Source: Thalassobius vesicularis
GTDB taxonomy: Bacteria > Pseudomonadota > Alphaproteobacteria > Rhodobacterales > Rhodobacteraceae
DNA length: 64,000 nucleotides
Reading direction: 5' to 3'
Assembly: GCF_004799325.1 (NCBI RefSeq)
Contig: NZ_SSMD01000001.1
Location: 248,001-312,000, forward strand
Shown in pieces: positions 55,904-64,000 of the stretch (position 1 is its first letter; each line of letters opens with the position of its first letter). The translations under genes were made by a program, and so were the position numbers. The notes under the pieces were generated by a model, which was not told the DNA's origin, ran no database searches, and worked only from the letters and a program-made list of their open reading frames with translations.

Positions 55904-57559
55904 TCACACACGTTGCATGTTGTAATCGCCGCGCACGCCGGTGCCGTACCGCTGCAGGGCGCCGTCCTTGCCGACCGCGTTGGGGCGCTGGAAGATCCAG
56001 TTCTGCCAGGCGGTCAGGCGGCCGAAGATGCGGGTTTCCATGGTTTCCGGGCCAGCGAAACGCAGGTTCGCCTCCATGCCGGTCATCGCGTCGGGGCTGA
56101 AGCTGGCGCGCTCTTCCATGAAGATGCGGATTTCGTCTTCCCAGTCGATGTCGTCATAGATGTAGGTGACCAGTCCCAGTTCGTTGGCTTGATCGGCCTC
56201 GATCTCTTCGCCGATATGGGATTTCAGCGTGTCGACCTGCTCGGGCGTGCCCAGGAAACGGGTTTCCAGGCGGGTCAGGTCGTTGCCCATCGGGTAGGTG
56301 CCGAAGTTGCTGTCCGACATGACGATCTTGGCCATCGGGCGGTTGTCGCCTTCGAACTCGTCTTCCATCATGTAGGTGCGGTCGACGGCCCAGAGCAGCT
56401 CGGCCAGGACACCGACGAAGCACGAGCCGTGCTCGACCAGGGCCACCAGCGAGCGCGAGGTCACGTCGACCCGCTTCAGGACGCGCTTCCAGTACTGGGT
56501 GATCTCGTGGGCCAGCCAGTTGTCGTCGTTGTCCAGCAGGATCTTTTCGTTGGCCAGCACCGCGTCGGCGTCGCCCTGGCTGCGGATGACCCACAGGCCC
56601 AGCTCTTTTTCGTTGTTGCGCAGGTGCAGGATCGCGTCGTCGAATTCACGCGCCAGACGCAGCAGGTAGGACTGATCGCCCAGAGCCATCACTTCGTCCA
56701 TCGAGGCGGGCACAGCGGCGTCGGGGCCGTTCAGGGTGATGGTCGCCTTGCGGGCGGCGCGGTCCAGTTCGACCTCGACCAGCGAGTAGCTGATGGCGTT
56801 TTCGCTGAAGGTACGCTGGATCGGGCCCAGGGTGATACCCTTGGTGGCCTTGGTCGGGGTGGCGTCGGCGAATTCCTTGGCGCGGGCGGCGACGGTTTCG
56901 TCGAACTTCGAGTTCGGCACGACCTCGTCCACCAGTTTCCAGTCTTTCGCACGCTTGCCGCGCACGCCTTCTTCCATTGCGCAGAACACGTCGGCCAGAT
57001 CGCGGCGGACCTTGCGCTTGTCGGTGACGCGGGTCAGGCCACCGGTGCCGGGCAGCACGGCCAGCAGCGGCACTTCGGGCAGCGCCACGGCCGAGGAGCT
57101 GTCGTCGGTCAGGATGATGTGGTTGCAGGCCAGCGCCAGCTCATAGCCGCCACCTGCGCAGGAGCCTTTGACGGCCGCGACGTATTTCTGGCCCGAGTCT
57201 TTCTCGGCGGCCTCGAAGGTGTTGCGGGTCTCGTTGGTGAATTTGCAGAAGTTCACCTTGTGGGCGTGCTCGGCGCCGCCCAGCATGCGGATGTTCGCAC
57301 CGGCACAGAACACCTTGTCCTTGCCCGACTGCATCACCACGACTTTGACTTCGGGATGCTCGAAGCGCATGCGCTGGACCACGTCGGCCAGCTCGATATC
57401 AACACCCAGATCGTAGGAGTTAAGCTTCAGCTGGTAGCCATCGAACAGGCCCCCGTTTTCATCCACGTCCATTACGAGGCGTGCAACGTCGCCTTCGTAT
57501 TGCACTTTCCAGTGGCGGTACTTAGACGGGTCCGTCTGAAAGTCGATCACTTTGGTCAC
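55904..57559 (-). CDS. boxC: 2,3-epoxybenzoyl-CoA dihydrolase BoxC
   Basis: 551 residues. An enoyl-CoA hydratase-like fold, with a first crotonase half (about 30-270, PLLAVLPGTGGLTRVTDKRKVRRDLADV) and a second half. BoxC opens the ring of 2,3-epoxybenzoyl-CoA, giving 3,4-dehydroadipyl-CoA semialdehyde and formate. First gene of the boxC-boxB-smallFeS-boxA-thioesterase unit, with three palindromic sites upstream. Confidence 0.95.
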   Translation of the reverse strand: MTKVIDFQTDPSKYRHWKVQYEGDVARLVMDVDENGGLFDGYQLKLNSYDLGVDIELADVVQRMRFEHPEVKVVVMQSGKDKVFCAGANIRMLGGAEHAHKVNFCKFTNETRNTFEAAEKDSGQKYVAAVKGSCAGGGYELALACNHIILTDDSSSAVALPEVPLLAVLPGTGGLTRVTDKRKVRRDLADVFCAMEEGVRGKRAKDWKLVDEVVPNSKFDETVAARAKEFADATPTKATKGITLGPIQRTFSENAISYSLVEVELDRAARKATITLNGPDAAVPASMDEVMALGDQSYLLRLAREFDDAILHLRNNEKELGLWVIRSQGDADAVLANEKILLDNDDNWLAHEITQYWKRVLKRVDVTSRSLVALVEHGSCFVGVLAELLWAVDRTYMMEDEFEGDNRPMAKIVMSDSNFGTYPMGNDLTRLETRFLGTPEQVDTLKSHIGEEIEADQANELGLVTYIYDDIDWEDEIRIFMEERASFSPDAMTGMEANLRFAGPETMETRIFGRLTAWQNWIFQRPNAVGKDGALQRYGTGVRGDYNMQRV

Positions 57560-57594
57560 GTCGGCGTCTCCTCATAACCTATTCGCGTTTTTCT

Positions 57595-57606
57595 GCACTA
57601 TAATGC
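57595..57606. promoter_or_regulatory. BoxR-type operator 1 upstream of boxC
   Basis: GCACTATAATGC, a near-perfect palindrome; its reverse complement GCATTATAGTGC occurs exactly at 61864-61875. On the minus strand it contains TATAGT, a plausible -10, 36-47 bases before the boxC start. Confidence 0.72.
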
Positions 57607-57634
57607 GCCAAACCCCCTCTGGGAAGCCCTTTAT

Positions 57635-57646
57635 GCGCTATAGTGA
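57635..57646. promoter_or_regulatory. BoxR-type operator 2 upstream of boxC
   Basis: GCGCTATAGTGA, one 3' base away from the consensus GCRCTATARTGC. Centre-to-centre spacing to site 1 is 40 bases, about four helical turns. Confidence 0.65.
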
Positions 57647-57709
57647 CAAATCTTTCGTCATTTCTGGGCTGGTTTGGCGCTGATTGCGCAAATCGCCCGG
57701 CTCATTTGT

Positions 57710-57721
57710 GCATTATCATGC
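57710..57721. promoter_or_regulatory. BoxR-type operator 3 upstream of boxC
   Basis: GCATTATCATGC, the same palindrome with one central change. It lies next to the DUF309 stop codon, about 155 bases from the boxC start. Confidence 0.6.
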
Positions 57722-57724
57722 ACC

Positions 57725-58171
57725 TCAATGCCGATCCGGCGAGTCCCGCCGAATCTGATTCTCCAGCGCGTGGATCGCGTCACGCAGGTCTTCCAGCGGC
57801 TGGCCCATGACCGGGCCTTGGCCCAGGTGGTCCAGATGGCCGGCCACGATGCGGCACAGGCGCAGGACCGCGCGGGGGCGGCCCATCTCTCGTTTCAGGC
57901 AGGCATTGGCCAGCTGGATCAGCGCCTGCACCATCTCGCGCTCGCGCGAGCCGCGGGGCAGCGCCAGCCAGATCGGCTCCAGCACCTCGTGGGCCTCCCA
58001 GTAGAAACCGTCCTCCAGATAGGCCAAACCGGCAGCCCAGGCGGGCGTGGCGGCAAGCTCTGCCGGCGAGGCGCCCTGCCGCGCGGTGGCGCGGATCGCG
58101 TCGAACTGTCCCTCGGGGTGGCGCGGAGTCCGGCCGGGCACGTAGGGATATGCCGGATAGGTCAGCTGCAT
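57725..58171 (-). CDS. DUF309 family protein in the box locus
   Basis: 148 residues, helical. The core AAGLAYLEDGFYWEAHEVLEPIWL and REREMVQALIQLANACLKREMGR match DUF309. Function unknown. It begins 3 bases after the alpha/beta hydrolase stop, so it is in the operon with the benzoate-CoA ligase. Confidence 0.82.
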   Translation of the reverse strand: MQLTYPAYPYVPGRTPRHPEGQFDAIRATARQGASPAELAATPAWAAGLAYLEDGFYWEAHEVLEPIWLALPRGSREREMVQALIQLANACLKREMGRPRAVLRLCRIVAGHLDHLGQGPVMGQPLEDLRDAIHALENQIRRDSPDRH

Positions 58172-58174
58172 CCG

Positions 58175-58993
58175 TCAGACCCCTTCCGGCTGCGCGGCTT
58201 CGATCCGGGCCAGACGGGCGGTGAATTCGGCCACGACGGCCAGCACCTTGTCGGTCTGATCGAATTGCGGGGCGTGGCCGCAGGCGTCCAGCACCTCGAC
58301 ATCCACGGGGGCGTAGGAACGGTTGGCGATCTCGTCGATCTGCGCGAGCGAGCCGTATTCGTCGTCACGGCCCTGAATGGCAAGGGTCGGCACGCGCAGA
58401 TAGTCGATCACGTCGGCCACATTCCACGACTGGAACTTGGGGTTCAGCCAGGAATTGTTCCAACCGCGAAAGGCGTTGTCGGGGTTGCGGTGATACTTGC
58501 CCAGCTTGGCCTTCAGATCGCCGGTGTCGTAGACCTCTTTCGCCTTGGCGATCGAGGCCAAGCCCATCGGTTCAGTGAAATAGTGCGGGGCCATCACGAC
58601 CAGCCCGCGCACGCGCATATCCGACACGCCGCCGCAATAGATGCTGGCGATGGTCGCGCCGTCTGAATGGCCCATCAGCACGCCCGAGCGGAACCCGATC
58701 GCGTCCAGCACATGCGGCAGGACGTCGACGGCCTCGTCGGTCATATAGTGCACAGGCCAGGGCAGCGGCTTGCCGTCCGACTGGCCATAGCCCGCGCGGG
58801 AATAGGCCAGCACGCCCCAGCCCGTCGCCGCGGCCAGTTTCGCCGGGAAATCGCGCCACAGGGCGACGCAACCCAGCCCTTCGTGCAGCAGAACGATGGT
58901 GGGGGCCTGATCGGGCGCGGGGCCCCAGCAGGCATATTCCAGCTTTACACCATTGGCGTCTAGAAAGCCGTTACCGGCGGACCAGTCCATCAT
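58175..58993 (-). CDS. Alpha/beta-hydrolase in the benzoate operon
   Basis: 272 residues, alpha/beta fold. Nucleophile Ser110 in GHSDG, an oxyanion-hole LLHEGLG (residues 35-41) and a late His in DACGHAP. Its start overlaps the benzoate-CoA ligase stop by 4 bases (58990-58993). It may act on lactone, ester or thioester by-products; the substrate is not clear. Confidence 0.85.
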   Translation of the reverse strand: MMDWSAGNGFLDANGVKLEYACWGPAPDQAPTIVLLHEGLGCVALWRDFPAKLAAATGWGVLAYSRAGYGQSDGKPLPWPVHYMTDEAVDVLPHVLDAIGFRSGVLMGHSDGATIASIYCGGVSDMRVRGLVVMAPHYFTEPMGLASIAKAKEVYDTGDLKAKLGKYHRNPDNAFRGWNNSWLNPKFQSWNVADVIDYLRVPTLAIQGRDDEYGSLAQIDEIANRSYAPVDVEVLDACGHAPQFDQTDKVLAVVAEFTARLARIEAAQPEGV

Positions 58994-60531
58994 GCGCCCT
59001 CACGCAGTTTGAATCGCTGGATCTTGCCCGTTGCGGTTTTCGGCAGGTCTTTGACCACCTCGACCCAGCGCGGGTATTTCCATTTGCCGATCTTCTGTTT
59101 GACGAACTCTTTCAGCTCGTCCAGCTCGCTCTCTCCGTGGCCGGGTTTCAGGACGACGAAGGCCTTGGGTTTTTCCAGCCCTTCCTCGTCGCGCCACGCC
59201 ACCACGGCAGCCTCCAGCACGGCAGGATAGGCGATCAGGGCTTGTTCAACCTCGAACGGCGAGACCCAGATGCCCGAGACCTTGAACATGTCGTCGGTGC
59301 GGCCGCAGTAGATGAAGCGGCCCGTTTCGGTGCGTTCGTATTTGTCGCCGGTGCGGGTCCAGTGGCCCTCGAAGGTCGAGCGCGACTTGCCCCGGTTGTT
59401 CCAGTAGCCATCGGCCGCCGAGGGGCCGCTGACCAGCAATTCACCGACGCCGCCGGGGCCGACATCGGCACCGTCTTCGTCAACAAGGCGAACGTCGTAG
59501 CCCGGAACCGGCAAACCCGAGGTGCCATAGATCACATCACCCGGACGGTTGGACAGGAAGATGTGCAGCATCTCGGTCGAGCCGACGCCGTCCAGAATAT
59601 CGACGCCCCAGCGGGCGAACCATTTCTTGCCGATCTCCTCGGGCAGCGCCTCGCCAGCGGAAATGCAGGTGCGCAGCTTGGTGTCGGGCAGGGCTTTGCC
59701 GTCCTCCCAATAATGCACCATGGCGGCGTAAAGCGTTGGGACGCCACAGAAAATCGTGGGCTTGTGGATGTCCATGATCTCGGCCGCGACGTCCGGCGTG
59801 GGACGGCCCGAGAACAGGATCGCCGTCGCGCCGACCGACATCGGGAAGGTCATGCCGTTGCCAAGGCCGTAAGCGAAGAACAGCTTTGCGACCGAATAGA
59901 CGACGTCATCCTCGCGGATGCCCAGCACATGCGCGCCGTAGGTGTCGGCGGTGGCGCAGAGGCTGCCGTGGACGTGCTTCACGCCCTTCGGCTGGCCGGT
60001 CGAGCCGGAGGAGTAGAGCCAGAAGGCGATCTCATCCTCGGAGGTTTCGACGGTCTGCGCGGGCTCGGCCCCCTGCATGAAGGCGTCATAGGTGATCGCG
60101 CCCTGCGGCGCGTCGTCGGCGATGATGATGACCTCGCGCAGGAACGGGTTGTCCTGCAGCGCGGGGGCGACGACCGGGTAAAGCGACTCGGACACGAACA
60201 GGGCGACGGCGCGGCTGTCGCGCAGGATCACGTCATAGACCGACGCGGCCAGCAGGGTGTTCAGCGGAATGGGGATGACCCCGGCCTTTAGCGCGCCCCA
60301 GAACAGCACGGGCATTTCCTGCTGGTCCAGCACCAGCAGCGCCACGCGTTCTTCGCGGTTGATACCCACCTTGCGAAAGGCCGCAGCGGCGCGGGCGGTC
60401 TGGTCGGCCAGCTGGGCATAGGTGATGTCACGCTGTTTGCCATCGGCCTCGCGGAAGGCCAGCTTATCACCGCGCCCCTCCGATACATGCCGATCCACGA
60501 AATGGGTCGCGGCGTTCTTGCAATCCGTCAT
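58990..60531 (-). CDS. bclA: Benzoate--CoA ligase
   Basis: 513 residues from the ATG at 60531. ANL superfamily with the AMP-binding YSSGSTGQPKG-type motif, DGVGSTEMLHIF, YKRTETGRF-type domain boundary and the C-terminal catalytic Lys in KTATGKIQRF. The motifs and position place it in the benzoate/aryl-CoA ligase group. It makes benzoyl-CoA, the substrate of the BoxAB epoxidase and inducer of BoxR. Confidence 0.92.
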   Translation of the reverse strand: MTDCKNAATHFVDRHVSEGRGDKLAFREADGKQRDITYAQLADQTARAAAAFRKVGINREERVALLVLDQQEMPVLFWGALKAGVIPIPLNTLLAASVYDVILRDSRAVALFVSESLYPVVAPALQDNPFLREVIIIADDAPQGAITYDAFMQGAEPAQTVETSEDEIAFWLYSSGSTGQPKGVKHVHGSLCATADTYGAHVLGIREDDVVYSVAKLFFAYGLGNGMTFPMSVGATAILFSGRPTPDVAAEIMDIHKPTIFCGVPTLYAAMVHYWEDGKALPDTKLRTCISAGEALPEEIGKKWFARWGVDILDGVGSTEMLHIFLSNRPGDVIYGTSGLPVPGYDVRLVDEDGADVGPGGVGELLVSGPSAADGYWNNRGKSRSTFEGHWTRTGDKYERTETGRFIYCGRTDDMFKVSGIWVSPFEVEQALIAYPAVLEAAVVAWRDEEGLEKPKAFVVLKPGHGESELDELKEFVKQKIGKWKYPRWVEVVKDLPKTATGKIQRFKLREGA

Positions 60532-60666
60532 AAGGCTCCTCCCTTTGCCCGGGAGGGTGCAAGACATTCCCGGGCGCCTTGTCCTGTGCCGGCGATGTCG
60601 ATGCCTGGCTGGGGTCCTCCTCCCTGCCGGTGGAATCGACGCGTCGCACGGCTGCGCGAGTCATAT

Positions 60667-60688
60667 GCTCTATAATGCACTATTTCGC
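60667..60688. promoter_or_regulatory. BoxR-type operators upstream of the benzoate-CoA ligase
   Basis: GCTCTATAATGC (60667-60678) overlaps GCACTATTTCGC (60677-60688) in tandem. A third relative, GCACTTTTTCGC, is at 60719-60730. They lie 136-200 bases before the ligase start. The first contains TATAGA on the minus strand. Confidence 0.62.
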
Positions 60689-60788
60689 ATCACTCGCAAG
60701 CATCAGATCGGCATTTGTGCACTTTTTCGCATAAACGAAAAAGGGGCCGCGGTGTTGCCACCACGACCCCTCCACGGGAGCGTTCAGA

Positions 60789-61835
60789 TCACTTCGTATA
60801 TTGAGCGATCAAAGCGCTGGCTTCGTCGATCAGAGCCTGACCGTCGATTCCCTTGCCCTTCACGTCTGCGATCCATTCGTCGTAGACGGGCTGAGCGGCT
60901 TTCTTCCACTCTGCGGTTTCTTCGGCCGACAGGGTGATGATGTTGTTGCCCAGTTCCACGGCCTTCTGGCGCGCGGGACCATCGGCATCCGCCTGGGTGC
61001 CACCTGCGAACACCGAGAATTCTTCGCCGGAGTTGGCGTCGATCACGGCCTTCAGGTCATCGGGCAGGCTGTTGTACTTGTCCTTGTTCATCGCCAGAAC
61101 GAAGGTGATGGTGTACAGCGCCTTGCCGGTGAATTCGGTGTGGTTCTTCACCAGTTCGGGCACTTTCAGCGCGGCGGTCACTTCCCACGGAATGGTGGTG
61201 CCGTCGATCACGCCCTTGGACAGCGCCTCGGACACGGCCGGAACGGGCATCCCGACGGGGGTTGCACCCAGCACGGTCAGCAGCGAGTTCACGGGGCGCG
61301 AGCCGCCGCGGATCTTCATGCCGTTCATGTCTTCGGGCTTATGCACCGGCTTGTTGGTGTGGATCATGCCGGGGCCGTGGACCCAGGCGCCCAGGATGTG
61401 GACGTCCTTGAATTCGGTGTCTTTCCAGTGCTTGTCGAACATCTGCCAATAGGCGCGCGACACGGCACGGGCATCGGTCATCATGAAGGGCAGCTCGAAC
61501 ACCTCGGTCGAGGGGAAACGGCCCGGGGTGTAGCCGACCACGGTCCAGACGATGTCGGCGACGCCGTCAATGGCCTGGTCCATCAGCTCTGGCGGCTTGC
61601 CGCCCAGCTGCATCGAGGGATAACGCTCGACCTTGATGCGGCCCTTGGAGTCAGCCTCGACCTTGTCGGCCCAGACATCCAGCACCAGCTTGGGCACGTT
61701 GGCCTGAGCGGGCAGGAACTGGTGCAGCTTCAGGGTGACTTCTTGTGCCATAGCCGGAGCGGCGGTGAAGGCCGTGGCCAGCGCGGCGAAAGCCGCCCCA
61801 CCCAGCACGCCCAGAATGGTTCTGCGGTTCGTCAT
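60789..61835 (-). CDS. Orphan TRAP substrate-binding protein (DctP) in the box locus
   Basis: 348 residues from the ATG at 61835 with a Tat- or Sec-like signal (MTNRRTILGVLGGAAFAALATAFTAAPAMA). Paralogue of the binding protein at 42597-43616. No permease gene follows or precedes it here. By position it should deliver benzoate or a related aromatic acid, perhaps using the DctQM at 40.6-42.6 kb. Confidence 0.9.
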   Translation of the reverse strand: MTNRRTILGVLGGAAFAALATAFTAAPAMAQEVTLKLHQFLPAQANVPKLVLDVWADKVEADSKGRIKVERYPSMQLGGKPPELMDQAIDGVADIVWTVVGYTPGRFPSTEVFELPFMMTDARAVSRAYWQMFDKHWKDTEFKDVHILGAWVHGPGMIHTNKPVHKPEDMNGMKIRGGSRPVNSLLTVLGATPVGMPVPAVSEALSKGVIDGTTIPWEVTAALKVPELVKNHTEFTGKALYTITFVLAMNKDKYNSLPDDLKAVIDANSGEEFSVFAGGTQADADGPARQKAVELGNNIITLSAEETAEWKKAAQPVYDEWIADVKGKGIDGQALIDEASALIAQYTK

Positions 61836-62253
61836 GTATCTCCTCCCATGCGCCGAGTTTTCGGCATTATAGTGCCTAAATCTATGCACATGGTGCACCA
61901 TATTGCTAGAAGAATCTGCGCCCTTTTGCGTGATTTTGGCAGGTTTTCGGCGGAATTCGGGACTGGCGTCCGCGCCACCGCGTTACGGGCCCACGACCGG
62001 CGGGCGAATGTGGCACCGATTCGACGGGCGGGACTCTGGCGCCTTGGGCGGCACTGTCGAAAGCACGGAAACAACGGGTCAGTCTGCCCCAAAACCGTTT
62101 CCGAAACTGCCCAGATACGGACGCAACCTATCACTGTATTGCCCCCTGCCCTGCCCAAATTCGCCACATTTAGAGTCAAATCTGAACAGGAGAAAAAATC
62201 CGTCCCAGGCCCTGGAAACGCCATGTGGACGCGGTCGATTTGGGTGAGATGAA
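61836..62253. other. Intergenic region between TRAP gene and response regulator
   Basis: 418 bases with two promoters pointing outward: the box-type site at 61864 for the minus-strand gene and, presumably, a plus-strand promoter near 62160-62250. Apart from the palindromes I see no RNA gene or conserved ORF. A 114-codon plus-strand frame (61903-62247) is judged spurious. Confidence 0.55.
61864..61875. promoter_or_regulatory. BoxR-type operator upstream of the orphan TRAP binding protein
   Basis: GCATTATAGTGC, the exact reverse complement of the site at 57595-57606. On the minus strand it gives TATAAT about 32 bases before the start codon. A further repeat GCACATGGTGC is at 61886-61896. Confidence 0.7.
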
Positions 62254-63252
62254 ATGAAGATACTGGCAGTTGACGACGATCCAATGGTGCTGGACCTGCT
62301 GCAGGGCGCATTGCCCAAAGCGGGGTTCCCGGACATCACCACCGCCGCCTCGGCCGCCGAGGCGATGGACCTGATCCAGACCGCGGACAAGCCCTTTGAC
62401 TGCTTCCTGCTGGACATCCAGATGCCGCAGATGTCGGGCATCGAGCTGTGCGACTGGATCCGTTACATCCCCGAATATTCCGAAGTGCCGATCCTGATGG
62501 TCACGGCCATGTCGGACAAGGTGTTCATCAACCAGGCGTTCGCCGCCGGTGCCTCGGACTATGTGACCAAGCCGTTCGACCCGCTGGAGCTGACCACGCG
62601 GATGCGTGTCGCCGAACGCCTGAACCAGAAAAGCCGCGACGCCCGCCAGAACGGCGAGATGGTACAGGCGCTGCTGAACGACAACTTCCGTGGGCCGAAG
62701 TTCAACTTCGACACCGCCTTTACGGTGCGCGATGTGGCCGGCGTGATCGACCGCGTGGCGCTGGAGAACTTCCTGCTGCAGTTGGGCCGCGGCGGCATGT
62801 TCGCCACCAACGTCTTTGCGTTCCAGATGGTCAACGCGCGCGAGCTGTACGACAGCTGCACCCCCGAAGAGTATTTCTATACGGTGACGGACGTGGCCGA
62901 GGCGATCTCGGACAGCCTGAGCTATGGTGAAAGCTTTGTCGCCCATGCCGGGCGGGGCGCGTTTGTCTGCGTCTGCCACGGGCGCGACCAGATCGATGCC
63001 GAAGAGCTGCAGATCTCGGTTCAGCAGGCCATCGACAAGATGGAGCTGGCCTATGACGACTGGCGCGAAATGGACGTGCAGGTCACGATCAGCCCGGTTC
63101 AGCGGATGGGTCTGCGCTCGGGTCGGTCGGCGATCGACGCGATGGACGCCGCGCTGGACAAGGCGCGCAAGGCGGCCAGCGAGGCCGTGCACACCAGCGA
63201 ATATGCTGGCTGGAAGCGCGACCTGATCAAAGCCTTCGCCTGGGCGGGCTAA
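62254..63252 (+). CDS. Response regulator with degenerate GGDEF-like output domain
   Basis: 332 residues. REC domain with VDDDP, phosphoacceptor Asp54 (FLLDIQMPQMSGIE) and Lys106 (VTKPFD). The rest resembles a diguanylate-cyclase fold in layout, but the place of GGDEF reads AGRGAF (in SFVAHAGRGAFVCVC), so it cannot make c-di-GMP. It is followed 3 bases later by an Hpt gene. Probably a signalling protein acting through protein contacts. Confidence 0.82.
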   Translation: MKILAVDDDPMVLDLLQGALPKAGFPDITTAASAAEAMDLIQTADKPFDCFLLDIQMPQMSGIELCDWIRYIPEYSEVPILMVTAMSDKVFINQAFAAGASDYVTKPFDPLELTTRMRVAERLNQKSRDARQNGEMVQALLNDNFRGPKFNFDTAFTVRDVAGVIDRVALENFLLQLGRGGMFATNVFAFQMVNARELYDSCTPEEYFYTVTDVAEAISDSLSYGESFVAHAGRGAFVCVCHGRDQIDAEELQISVQQAIDKMELAYDDWREMDVQVTISPVQRMGLRSGRSAIDAMDAALDKARKAASEAVHTSEYAGWKRDLIKAFAWAG

Positions 63253-63255
63253 GCC

Positions 63256-63624
63256 ATGGCCGCCGACGCAATCCAGGCGGCCCGTGCCGCCGCCCATGCC
63301 GAGCTGTTCGCCGCCAAACTGGCCGAGATGCGCCCGCGTTTCGCGGCCACCTTGGTCGAACGGCTGGACCACATGGAAGAGATGCGCGACAGCCCCACGC
63401 TGGAGACCAATCCGGCCGAAGCGATGGAGCTGTTCAAGCACTACGCCCACAAGACCGCCGGCATGGCCGCGACGATGGGGTTCCCGGAACTGGGCGAGCT
63501 GAGCTTTGCCGCGGAGGCCGCCGTGAACAGTTTCCTGCGCCGGGAAAGCGGCATCGGCCCCGCGCTGGACGCGGTGGATGACATGCTGGGCGAGATGGCC
63601 CTGATCGTCGAAAACAACACCTGA
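63256..63624 (+). CDS. Hpt-like histidine phosphotransfer protein
   Basis: 122 residues, helical. The phosphotransfer motif region reads LFKHYAHKTAGMAATMGFPELGELSFAAEAAV, with His65 as the likely phosphorylation site. It starts 3 bases after the response regulator and faces another response regulator downstream. Together they could form a phosphorelay. Confidence 0.78.
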   Translation: MAADAIQAARAAAHAELFAAKLAEMRPRFAATLVERLDHMEEMRDSPTLETNPAEAMELFKHYAHKTAGMAATMGFPELGELSFAAEAAVNSFLRRESGIGPALDAVDDMLGEMALIVENNT

Positions 63625-63643
63625 CAGCGACAGGTATTCAGAC

Positions 63644-63669
63644 AAAAGGCCCCCACGGGGGCCTTTTTG
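63644..63669. terminator. Bidirectional terminator between Hpt and response regulator genes
   Basis: AAAAGGCCCCC-ACG-type stem with GGGGGCCTTTTT, about 11 bp with A and T flanks on both sides. It serves the Hpt gene and the convergent regulator. Confidence 0.93.
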
Positions 63670-63672
63670 CTG

Positions 63673-64000
63673 TCAGCGGGAGGCCCAGAAATCCTTGATC
63701 CGGTCGGCCAGGGTCATCGCATCGAAGGGTTTGACGATCACCGCGTCGCCGCCCTGTTTCAGCAGCGCCGAATGTTCCGAGCTTTGCGCGCGGGCGGTCA
63801 TGAAGATCGCGGGGATGTCGGCCATTCCGGGCAGAGCGCGCAGCGCGTTCAGCGTTTCGATCCCGTCCATGTCGGGCATCGACATGTCCAGCAGGAACAG
63901 ATCCGGCGCGATTTCGGGGGCGCTGGCGATGGCCTCGGTCCCGGATTCGCACTGCACGACCTCTAGCCCACCAATGACGTTCAGCGCCAGCCGCGCGATT
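63673..64000 (-). CDS. Response regulator receiver protein (partial)
   Basis: A receiver domain whose 5' end lies beyond the window; the frame is open to the right edge. Visible: the phosphoacceptor Asp in DLFLLDMSMPDMDGIE, the Thr of FMTARAQ and the Lys of VKPFDAMTLADRI. No output domain follows, so it is a single-domain CheY-like protein. It may pair with the Hpt protein. Confidence 0.9.
   Translation of the reverse strand, partial: IARLALNVIGGLEVVQCESGTEAIASAPEIAPDLFLLDMSMPDMDGIETLNALRALPGMADIPAIFMTARAQSSEHSALLKQGGDAVIVKPFDAMTLADRIKDFWASR

Noticed and set aside
61903-62247. 114-codon plus-strand ORF before the response regulator
   Set aside because: No ribosome site, unlikely composition, overlaps the operator region, and no recognisable domain.

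Overview
The window is chromosomal DNA of a high-GC alphaproteobacterium, almost certainly a Rhodobacteraceae/Roseobacter-type marine organism. The signs are an H-NS/HvrA-like nucleoid protein, a TrcR (DUF1013) protein, a TIGR02300 'FYDLN' protein, COQ9, an Mcl1-type malyl-CoA lyase, many TRAP transporter parts and short intergenic repeats of the kind seen in Rhodobacterales. I see no phage, insertion sequence, integrase or CRISPR array. The left two thirds is core and housekeeping sequence; the right third (about 40.5-61.9 kb) is a catabolic region for aromatic acids.

Layout. 0-10.8 kb: end of rsgA, a metallo-beta-lactamase-fold protein with an altered active site, a small phosphatase, a membrane-anchored Zn peptidase, dnaX-ybaB-recR, trcR, a secreted RNase T2, an H-NS-like protein, two quinone oxidoreductases, COQ9 and rpsU. 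11-25.6 kb: an ExaC/AcoD-type aldehyde dehydrogenase with an AcoR-like regulator that lacks the AAA+ domain, a flavodoxin, two GMC oxidoreductases, an Lrp/ald pair, mscL, a GST, pheST and rplT-rpmI. 25.6-40.4 kb: pyk, N-formylglutamate amidohydrolase, a sulfotransferase, a reductase, a D-glutamate cluster (dgcN, dgcA, D-amino-acid transaminase), mcl1, an Lrp/LysE pair, accA, a GntR regulator, a metallopeptidase and tRNA-Ala(GGC).

40.5-50.1 kb: a TRAP transporter (dctPQM), a LysR regulator with two tandem HTH domains, and a galB / extradiol dioxygenase / galC / galD operon. This operon encodes the gallate lower pathway (4-oxalomesaconate to pyruvate and oxaloacetate), but its ring-cleavage enzyme is of the VOC (type I) fold rather than the LigAB/GalA type. 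An SDR and an enoyl-CoA hydratase follow. CTAT-N11-ATAR sites, the expected form of a LysR site, lie before galB and before dctP.

50.1-61.9 kb: aerobic benzoyl-CoA (box) pathway: benzoate-CoA ligase, alpha/beta hydrolase, DUF309, boxC, boxB, a 54-residue one-cluster ferredoxin-like protein not previously named to my knowledge, boxA, a thioesterase, boxR (HTH plus shikimate-kinase-like), a catalytically degenerate 3-hydroxyacyl-CoA dehydrogenase and an orphan TRAP binding protein. A shared palindrome, GCAYTATARTGC, lies before boxC, the ligase, boxR and the TRAP binding protein and is the likely BoxR operator. boxD and a thiolase are not in the window. The right end holds a REC/degenerate-GGDEF protein, an Hpt protein and a partial response regulator.

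The most interesting points are the gal operon with an unexpected dioxygenase fold, the small Fe-S protein inside the box operon, the shared box operator, and the degenerate dehydrogenase.
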